Origin: Actinoplanes regularis
GTDB taxonomy: Bacteria > Actinomycetota > Actinomycetes > Mycobacteriales > Micromonosporaceae
Assembly (NCBI RefSeq): GCF_900188005.1
Contig: NZ_FZNR01000001.1
Span: forward strand, 62,001 to 126,000
DNA: 64,000 nt
Direction of reading: 5' to 3'
The notes below the pieces were generated by a model, which saw nothing but the letters and a program-made list of their open reading frames with translations, was not told where the DNA came from and ran no database searches. Positions 58,685 through 64,000 of this stretch are shown in pieces. Position 1 is the stretch's first letter; the number at the start of each line of letters is the position of its first letter. A program made the position numbers and the translations under genes.

Positions 58685-59849
58685 TTGTCTGACCGATTCC
58701 GATCCGCTCGAACAGGCGCGCGTAGGCCTCGGCCGTCCGCTCCCAGGACGACGGATCCGCGTGCCGCCGGCCGGTCAGGGCGGCGGCTTCGCCGATTCTC
58801 GCGGCGAGTTCCGCCGGATCGCCCGGCGCGACGAAGACGGTTCCCGAGTACGGTCCGGCCGCCTCGACCAGCCCGCCCACCGAGGTGACCACCACGGGCA
58901 GGCCGTGGCTCATCGCGATGTGCAGCGGCCCGCTGGCCGAACTGCGCCGGTACGGCAGCACCACCGCGTCGGCCGCCGCGAAGTACGCGTTCACCTCGCT
59001 GTCCGGCACGTACCGGTTGACGAAGGTGATGCGCTCACGGGCGGGCGACGCCTCGATGCGGGCGGCTGGCAGCGTCCATCCCTCCCAGGTCTCGCCGACC
59101 ACGGTCAGGTGGTACTCCGGTCCGAGCGTCCCGAACGCCTCGATCAGGTCCTCCAGCCCCTTGTACGGCCGGATCGTCCCGAAGTACAACAGCCGGCACA
59201 CCCCGTCCGGCCCCGGCACCCGCTCGCTGCGGGCGGCGTGGTGGTCGAACGGCCCGTGCAACGCGATCTCGGACGGCACCGCGCCCAGGTCGTACGCCGA
59301 AGCGAGCACGTCCCGGTCGAAGGCCGAGTGCACGACCACCCCCGCGGTCCGGTTCAGCAGCGGCCGGATCGCCCCGCGCACGTACCGCGCCGCCCATCGC
59401 CGCCGCAGTTCCCCGGTGTCCTGCACCTCGTGGAACTCCAGCACCACCCGGATCCCGAGCCGCCGCGCGGCCACCGCCAGCGCCAGGTACGAGTGCAGCA
59501 CCGCCCCGGTCCACCACTGCAACACCAGCACGTCCGGCCGCCGCGCCCGAAGGAACGCGATCGCCCGCGCCAGGCTGGGCACCCCCCACCAGTCCACACC
59601 GTCGAAGACCGGCAGGCCCTCGGCGTAGCGGAGGTCGCTGAGCGGCTGCCCGACCCGGTCCCGCCCGGGGTAGAGGCGGGACGGCAGCAGCCGTCGCATC
59701 AGGATGGCGCTCACGTCGTAGCGCTCGTGCAGCGCGTTGCTCAGGCGGCAGGTGTAGTAGCTGATCCCGGAGAGGAAATGCCACCCCGATCCGACCACCA
59801 CGATCCGCGGCCGCCCCGGGCCCCGGTCAGCAGGCTGCGATGCAGGCAC
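58656..59849 (-). CDS. Glycosyltransferase family 4
   Basis: The 397-residue GT-B enzyme has RIVVVGSGWHFLSGISYYTCRLSNAL at the N terminus, LLYFGTIRPYKGLEDLIEAF at the donor-domain start, ITFVNRYVPDSEVNAYFAAADAVVLPYRRSSASGPLHIAMSHGLPVVVTSVGGL (the E/S-x7-E region with Ser-Ala-Ser-Gly), and GTVFVAPGDPAELAARI. GTG at 59849 overlaps the upstream gene by 23 bp. It is last in a leftward exopolysaccharide-type operon; the sugar is unknown. Confidence 0.9.
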   Translation of the reverse strand: MPASQPADRGPGRPRIVVVGSGWHFLSGISYYTCRLSNALHERYDVSAILMRRLLPSRLYPGRDRVGQPLSDLRYAEGLPVFDGVDWWGVPSLARAIAFLRARRPDVLVLQWWTGAVLHSYLALAVAARRLGIRVVLEFHEVQDTGELRRRWAARYVRGAIRPLLNRTAGVVVHSAFDRDVLASAYDLGAVPSEIALHGPFDHHAARSERVPGPDGVCRLLYFGTIRPYKGLEDLIEAFGTLGPEYHLTVVGETWEGWTLPAARIEASPARERITFVNRYVPDSEVNAYFAAADAVVLPYRRSSASGPLHIAMSHGLPVVVTSVGGLVEAAGPYSGTVFVAPGDPAELAARIGEAAALTGRRHADPSSWERTAEAYARLFERIGIGQTTSLSTPGAR

Positions 59850-61068
59850 GGTAGACCTCCTCGATCCGCGGGACGACACGGGCCGCGGTGAACTCCAGTC
59901 CGCGCTGCCGGCCCCCGGCACGCAGCCGGGCGGCGAGTTCGTCGTCGGTGAGCACCCGCAGCAGCGCGGCGTGCAGCGCGTCCACGTCACCGGGCGGCAC
60001 CAGCAGGCCGCTCTCGCCGTCCCGGACGACATCGGTGAGCCCGCCGGCGGCCGAGGCGACCAGTGGCGCGCCGGCCAGCATCGCCTCGACCGCGACCTGG
60101 CCCATCCCCTCGTTGAGCGACGGCACCGCCCCGGCGGCGGCGCCCCGCCAGGCCGCCATCACCTGAGGGTGCGGCACGTCGTGACGGATCAGCGTGCCGG
60201 GCGGGGGCGCCGGGGTGTCGTCGCGACGGGTGCCGAGGCAGACCAGGGCCGGCACCGGACGTGACCCGGTCCAGCCGGCGACCAGTTTCCGGTACGCGTC
60301 GAACAGCACGCCGATGCCCTTGTGCGGGCCGAGCGCGCCGACGAAGAGCAGGTAGTCGCCGTCGGGCAGCCAGTCCGGCCGGGGGGTGTCCCGGGCCAGC
60401 CGGTCCAGGCCGTCGGGGACCAGGCTGGAAAGCACCTGGATCGGCAGGGCTCCGGGCAGGTTGGCCTTTCCCAGGGCCTGTGCCACGGAGGTGGAGATCG
60501 CGGTGAGCGCGTCGATGCCACGATGCCGGTGCGCGTGCAGACCGGCGGTGAGCAGCAGCGAGCGGGGGCCGCCGTACTGGGCGGAGGCGCAGCTGACACA
60601 GCGGGGCAGGCTGGGTCCGGAACACTGCCGGCCGTTGCGAGCGAAGATCTTGCGAACGCAGGTCAGCCCGAAGTCGTGCGCGGTGTGCACGTGCGGCCGG
60701 CCGATGCGGGACCGGCGCAGCGGCAGGTAGCTGTACATCAGCCAGTCGTGGCTGTGCACCACGTCGTAGTGCTCGGCGCGGAGCAGCCGGGCGATCGCCG
60801 CGGCAGTCAGCGGGTCGGGTGCGGTCGGGTGGAAGGGCTTGCCCGGATCCGAGTTCAGTCTCGGGAGCACGGTGTTCGCGACGCTGCGGACCCGGTGGAC
60901 GCGGACCCCGTTGATCGTCTCGTCCCGGGCCCGTGACGCGGGTGTCGCCAGGGTGAGCACGGTGACCTCGTGCCCGCGCCGGACCAGCTCCTCGCTGCTG
61001 GTCGCGATGCTGCGCTCCAGGCCACCGATGACCGGGGTGTACAGGTTGGACAGCTGGAGGATTCTCAT
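59827..61068 (-). CDS. Glycosyltransferase family 4
   Basis: The 413-residue GT-B enzyme has MRILQLSNLYTPVIGGLERSIATSSEELVRRGHEVTVLTL, HYDVVHSHDWLMYSYLPL, a Cys-rich insert CVRKIFARNGRQCSGPSLPRCVSCASAQYGG, YLLFVGALGPHKGIGVLFDAYRKL and PSLNEGMGQVAVEAMLAGAPLVASAAGGLTDVV. The Cys-rich segment occurs in a subset of GT4 enzymes and may bind metal. ATG at 61068 overlaps the flippase stop as ATGA, so it is co-translated with its neighbours. Confidence 0.92.
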   Translation of the reverse strand: MRILQLSNLYTPVIGGLERSIATSSEELVRRGHEVTVLTLATPASRARDETINGVRVHRVRSVANTVLPRLNSDPGKPFHPTAPDPLTAAAIARLLRAEHYDVVHSHDWLMYSYLPLRRSRIGRPHVHTAHDFGLTCVRKIFARNGRQCSGPSLPRCVSCASAQYGGPRSLLLTAGLHAHRHRGIDALTAISTSVAQALGKANLPGALPIQVLSSLVPDGLDRLARDTPRPDWLPDGDYLLFVGALGPHKGIGVLFDAYRKLVAGWTGSRPVPALVCLGTRRDDTPAPPPGTLIRHDVPHPQVMAAWRGAAAGAVPSLNEGMGQVAVEAMLAGAPLVASAAGGLTDVVRDGESGLLVPPGDVDALHAALLRVLTDDELAARLRAGGRQRGLEFTAARVVPRIEEVYRACIAAC

Positions 61069-62339
61069 GTCATCGGTGCCTTCTCGCCGGCGGTCAGGGA
61101 CAGTGCGACCGCGCCGACCAGCAGCGCGGCGACGGCCTGGCCGGCCAGCCAGGCGATGCCCGCGCCGGTCACCCCGGCACCGGGCAGCAGCAGCCAGGTC
61201 AGGCCCAGGCAGGTGACGGCGCGCGCCAGGTTGAGCCGGCGGCAGAGCTGGAACTCGCCCCGCGATCGCCAGTGCGCCACGGCCAGGTTGGTGATCGCGT
61301 CCGGGATCGCGGCCAGCACCAGGATCTGCAGCAGCTGTCCGCCCTCGGCGGCATACCCGGCGCTGAACATGGCGAGGATCCGGTCGCCGGCGGCCAGCAG
61401 CAGCGCGGCCGGCACGCCGACCATCGAGAGCACCACGAGGGCGGCGCGGCGCAGTCCGGCCCGGGCGGCGTTGGTGCGTTCGGCGTAGAGCGCCGAGGCG
61501 ACCGCCGGGGAGACCATGAACAGCATCGACGCGGTCATCCAGGCCAGGTAGAAGTGGGCGTTGGCGCCTGGGCCGAGCCGTGCGGTGACCAGCACCGGCA
61601 GCAGCGCGGCCGGGCCGGCCTGGGTCAGGTTGATCAGGTGATGGCCGGTCAGCGCGACCCGCAGGTGCGGCAGTTCGGCGCCGAGTCCGGTGAGGCGCAG
61701 CCGGACGCCGGGCCGCAGCCGGCCCAGCCCGGCACCGATGGTCACGGCGCTGACCAGCAGCGTCGGCAGGGTCCAGGAGAGCACGACGGCGCCGGCGGAG
61801 TGCGCCCCCGCGGCGAGGATCGCGACGAGCGCGAGGATCTTCCCCGCGGCCAGACCGACGTTGCGTACGAACATCCCGTGCCCGGCGCGGTGCGCGACGT
61901 ACACGTTGTCGAGCAGCGTGGTGGCGGTGATCGCGGTCGCCGCGCAGATCAGCGCGGCGGCTCCGTCCGGGCGTTCCAGGAAGCCGAAGTTCGCCGCGGC
62001 CATCGGGACCAGCACCGCCCCGGCGGCCGCGGCGGCCGCGGTGGCCGCACAGCCGTAGAACAGGCCGCCGCCGACGATCCGGGACCAGAGGTCCGGGGCG
62101 GCTCCGGGCAGCCGCTGGATGAACATGTGCCCGGCACCCAGATTGGCGATCATGCTGAGCGCGGTCGCCGCCGAGATCAGCGCGGTGGCCGTGCCGACCT
62201 GTGGCTGCGCGACCGTGCGGGCGGCGAGCATCCAGTACAGGTAGCCGAGGCCGCCGTTGACCACAGTGGTCGCCATGATCAGCAGGCTGTTGCGGGCCAG
62301 CGAGTCGCTCATCACCCGCCGGCTCGTGGTGATCAGCAC
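61065..62339 (-). CDS. Wzx-like polysaccharide flippase (MOP superfamily)
   Basis: The protein of about 424 residues has around 12 hydrophobic helices, beginning LARNSLLIMATTVVNGGLGYLYWMLAARTV and including LISAATALSMIANLGAGHMFIQRLPG and a late IAWLAGQAVAALLVGAVALSL. MOP flippases move lipid-linked glycan units across the membrane. GTG at 62339 overlaps the preceding gene by 7 bp; an ATG at 62312 is an equally reasonable start. The flanking glycosyltransferases support the role. Confidence 0.85.
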   Translation of the reverse strand: MLITTSRRVMSDSLARNSLLIMATTVVNGGLGYLYWMLAARTVAQPQVGTATALISAATALSMIANLGAGHMFIQRLPGAAPDLWSRIVGGGLFYGCAATAAAAAAGAVLVPMAAANFGFLERPDGAAALICAATAITATTLLDNVYVAHRAGHGMFVRNVGLAAGKILALVAILAAGAHSAGAVVLSWTLPTLLVSAVTIGAGLGRLRPGVRLRLTGLGAELPHLRVALTGHHLINLTQAGPAALLPVLVTARLGPGANAHFYLAWMTASMLFMVSPAVASALYAERTNAARAGLRRAALVVLSMVGVPAALLLAAGDRILAMFSAGYAAEGGQLLQILVLAAIPDAITNLAVAHWRSRGEFQLCRRLNLARAVTCLGLTWLLLPGAGVTGAGIAWLAGQAVAALLVGAVALSLTAGEKAPMT

Positions 62340-63217
62340 GCGCCCCGCCCCCGTGCCCGCGGTCCCTGGCGCGCCGCGGATCGCACGTAGAAGACCGTGC
62401 TCGCGGCGCCAACGCTGACGCCGACCGCACGCACGCAGCCGTCCGGAGGTGGTGCCGGAACACGGACGGTGAGCCCGTAGACCATGCCGGGCCGCACGGT
62501 CTCCCGGCGGCTCGCGATCACCGCGCCGTCGACCCGCAGTCGCAGCAACTGGCTGCTGACCGGCAGGCCGGAGCTGGTGACCCGGACCGGAACGGACACG
62601 CCGCGGGCCGGAACGGTGAGCGGATGGGCGATGCCGGCGGCCCAGCCGTCCAGCGCGACGGTCAGGTAGCCGGGCAGGGCCGGGTGCGGGCCACGCTCCA
62701 CCGCACGGACCGCGAGAGTACCCACCAGCAGGGACAGGACGACCGGGACGAGAACCGCGGCGACGGTACGGACCGAGCCTTGCGCCCGGCTCTCCGCGCG
62801 ACCCGGCGCCGCCCCGGCGAGACGCTGAGCCGGGACGCCGGGTTCGTCGTAGCGCTCTCCCCAACCGTCGCGTCGGCCGCGGTGGATCCGCAACAGGCCG
62901 GCCACGCCGAGCAGGGTGGCCAGCAGGGCCACCCCGGCGATCAGTGGGACCGGCGCGACCGGCACGCCGAACGGGTGCAGCAGCAGCGCTACCGCCGGCA
63001 GGGTGAGCAGCCCGGCCAGCACGACCAGGCCGGCCCGGGCGGGGCGGACACCGGACTCGGCGGGGCTGCCGGTCAGCACGCGAACCCAGAGCGTGCCGAC
63101 CGCCAGCAGAGCCGACAGGCAGGCCGGCAGCAGCACCGGCCACGGCAGTGCGGCGGCCGGCAACAGGACCGAGAGGCTCGCGTACGCGACCACGAGCGGC
63201 CGGAAGATCGTTTTCAT
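62333..63217 (-). CDS. DUF1616-like membrane protein of the polysaccharide operon
   Basis: The 294-residue protein has four N-terminal helices in two pairs (VVAYASLSVLLPAAALPWPVLLPACLSALLAV and ARAGLVVLAGLLTLPAVALLLHP, with PLIAGVALLATLLGVAGLL), a charged loop, another helix (TVAAVLVPVVLSLLVGTLAVRAV) and an outer beta-rich domain of about 120 residues (VPVRVTSSGLPVSSQLLRLRVDGAVIASRRETVRPG). The arrangement recalls DUF1616 proteins found in glycan clusters. Function is unknown. It overlaps both neighbours (4 and 7 bp). Confidence 0.65.
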   Translation of the reverse strand: MKTIFRPLVVAYASLSVLLPAAALPWPVLLPACLSALLAVGTLWVRVLTGSPAESGVRPARAGLVVLAGLLTLPAVALLLHPFGVPVAPVPLIAGVALLATLLGVAGLLRIHRGRRDGWGERYDEPGVPAQRLAGAAPGRAESRAQGSVRTVAAVLVPVVLSLLVGTLAVRAVERGPHPALPGYLTVALDGWAAGIAHPLTVPARGVSVPVRVTSSGLPVSSQLLRLRVDGAVIASRRETVRPGMVYGLTVRVPAPPPDGCVRAVGVSVGAASTVFYVRSAARQGPRARGRGAC

Positions 63218-64000
63218 CGCGTCCTCACCCGGACGTCGTGCCGGGCCGGCTTGACCGGATCGGCCGGGCGGACCGGGATCCTCAGGGAGTCGAAGTCGAA
63301 GCGGTAGATCGCCAGGTTCGGGCCGTCATAGATCTTGATCAGCCAGGGCATGACGTCGAACTTGGTGAGCTGCGCCCGGTCGAAGGCCGGCACCCCGTCG
63401 TGGCGGAGCGGCTCGTTCGTCTCGAAGTAGATGTTGATGTCCGGCACCTGCTCGGCCATCCGCCGGTCCACCACGAGGAACTCGAACCGCCACGCGCGCA
63501 GCTGGGCGAGCAACTGGGGCGAGATCGGCCGGCCGGGGCGGGCGCGGTAGAGGTCGTACGCCGGAAAGGTCGCCGACCCGGTGGTCGGGTGCTGCTCGCC
63601 GTACGAGCCAAGAATCAGGCCGGAGTAGCGGTCGGCGACCAGCCGGATCCCGCGCCCCTGGGTCTTCAGCAGCCAGTGCGCGGCGGCCTGCACCTCCGGC
63701 GTTGCCGCCCGGGTGTCCGAGCCGTAGACCGGCGGCCCCGGGAACCGGTACGACGGGTTCATCCCCGCCGCGTTGTTGCCGACCAGCAGCAGCGCGCAGG
63801 CCGCGGCGAGGCCCGCGCCGGTGAGCACCGTTCCGGTCTCGGTCGGCCTCGCGGGCAGCCGGCGGGTGCCGTCCAGCAACGCCACGACCACCGGCGCGAC
63901 CACGACCGCCAGGCCCAGGTAGCTGAATGCCCAGGAGCGGCGGGCGCCCTCGGCCCCGGCCGGGGTGAGGATCAGCATGGTGGCCGGGAAGTACAGCGCG
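63214..64000 (-). CDS. C-terminal part of a large polytopic membrane protein (start outside window)
   Basis: The frame is open to the window end; 261 residues are visible. Two helices (WAFSYLGLAVVVAPVVVALLD and TVLTGAGLAAACALLLVGNN) are followed by a soluble outer domain: AAHWLLKTQGRGIRLVADRYSGLILGSYGEQHP, FEFLVVDRRMAEQVPDINIYFETNEP and KIYDGPNLAIYRFD. The last phrase is typical of the C-terminal domain of uncharacterised GT-C-like membrane proteins in actinobacterial polysaccharide clusters. It overlaps the next gene by ATGA. Confidence 0.7.
   Translation of the reverse strand, partial: ALYFPATMLILTPAGAEGARRSWAFSYLGLAVVVAPVVVALLDGTRRLPARPTETGTVLTGAGLAAACALLLVGNNAAGMNPSYRFPGPPVYGSDTRAATPEVQAAAHWLLKTQGRGIRLVADRYSGLILGSYGEQHPTTGSATFPAYDLYRARPGRPISPQLLAQLRAWRFEFLVVDRRMAEQVPDINIYFETNEPLRHDGVPAFDRAQLTKFDVMPWLIKIYDGPNLAIYRFDFDSLRIPVRPADPVKPARHDVRVRTR

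Overview
The window comes from a high-GC Gram-positive actinobacterium. Dense GC-rich coding, GTG starts, an F420-type LLM oxidoreductase, a mycothiol-dependent-type DinB-fold protein, SCO0854- and SCO4226-family proteins and aerobic cobalamin genes together suggest Micromonosporaceae, perhaps Actinoplanes-like. That assignment is inference from gene content. The region is chromosomal in character. I found no rRNA, tRNA, transposase, integrase, phage gene or CRISPR array. About 55 protein genes are supported; the first and last run off the window edges.

Layout: 1-6.5 kb, a RING-finger protein (cut by the edge) and a leftward operon of NAD kinase fused to a small acetyltransferase, a receiver/FAD-oxidoreductase fusion and a cyclic-nucleotide-domain histidine kinase. 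6.6-12.9 kb, housekeeping enzymes (HAD phosphatase, methyltransferase, DUF1684, CbiZ, Acg-type nitroreductase, LtaS-like sulfatase), with two copies of a long hairpin element. 12.9-17.3 kb, a TetR-controlled heterodimeric ABC exporter. 17.3-21.6 kb, a secreted Calx-beta protein behind a c-di-GMP-I riboswitch and, divergently, an alkaline phosphatase. 21.7-27.1 kb, an ABC-2 transporter with its own two-component system and a second ABC-2 pair. 27.5-33.2 kb, small genes (RNase HI, MarR, YjbR, a nickel-binding protein, a Tat dioxygenase-like protein, a solute-binding lipoprotein). 33.5-40.5 kb, a large GGDEF/EAL protein, a SUKH protein, a LigD polymerase-domain protein, an LLM oxidoreductase and a CBM6-like protein. 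40.5-45.6 kb, two paralogous modules of ECF sigma factor plus membrane-anchored BNR-repeat protein flanking dinB. 45.6-54.9 kb, cobalamin genes cobF, cobN (with a cobalamin riboswitch) and cobG-cobH-cobIJ, interrupted by an ECF41 sigma factor and its target. 55-58.5 kb, two secreted enzymes with low-complexity linkers. 58.6-64 kb, a leftward exopolysaccharide-type operon.

Several genes connect. The GGDEF/EAL protein could set the c-di-GMP level read by the Calx-beta riboswitch. The cob genes form part of the aerobic corrin pathway. The ECF41 sigma gene and its carboxymuconolactone-decarboxylase neighbour share two overlapping divergent promoters that both fit the ECF41 consensus exactly. The NAD kinase, FAD-oxidoreductase and kinase genes look like one redox-signalling unit.

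The least expected signal is non-coding. At six places the last few codons of a gene, usually with the stop codon, recur just downstream as short direct repeats. Separately, two distant copies of a roughly 95-nt hairpin element differ at three stem positions, and all three differences are matched by compensating changes on the opposite arm.
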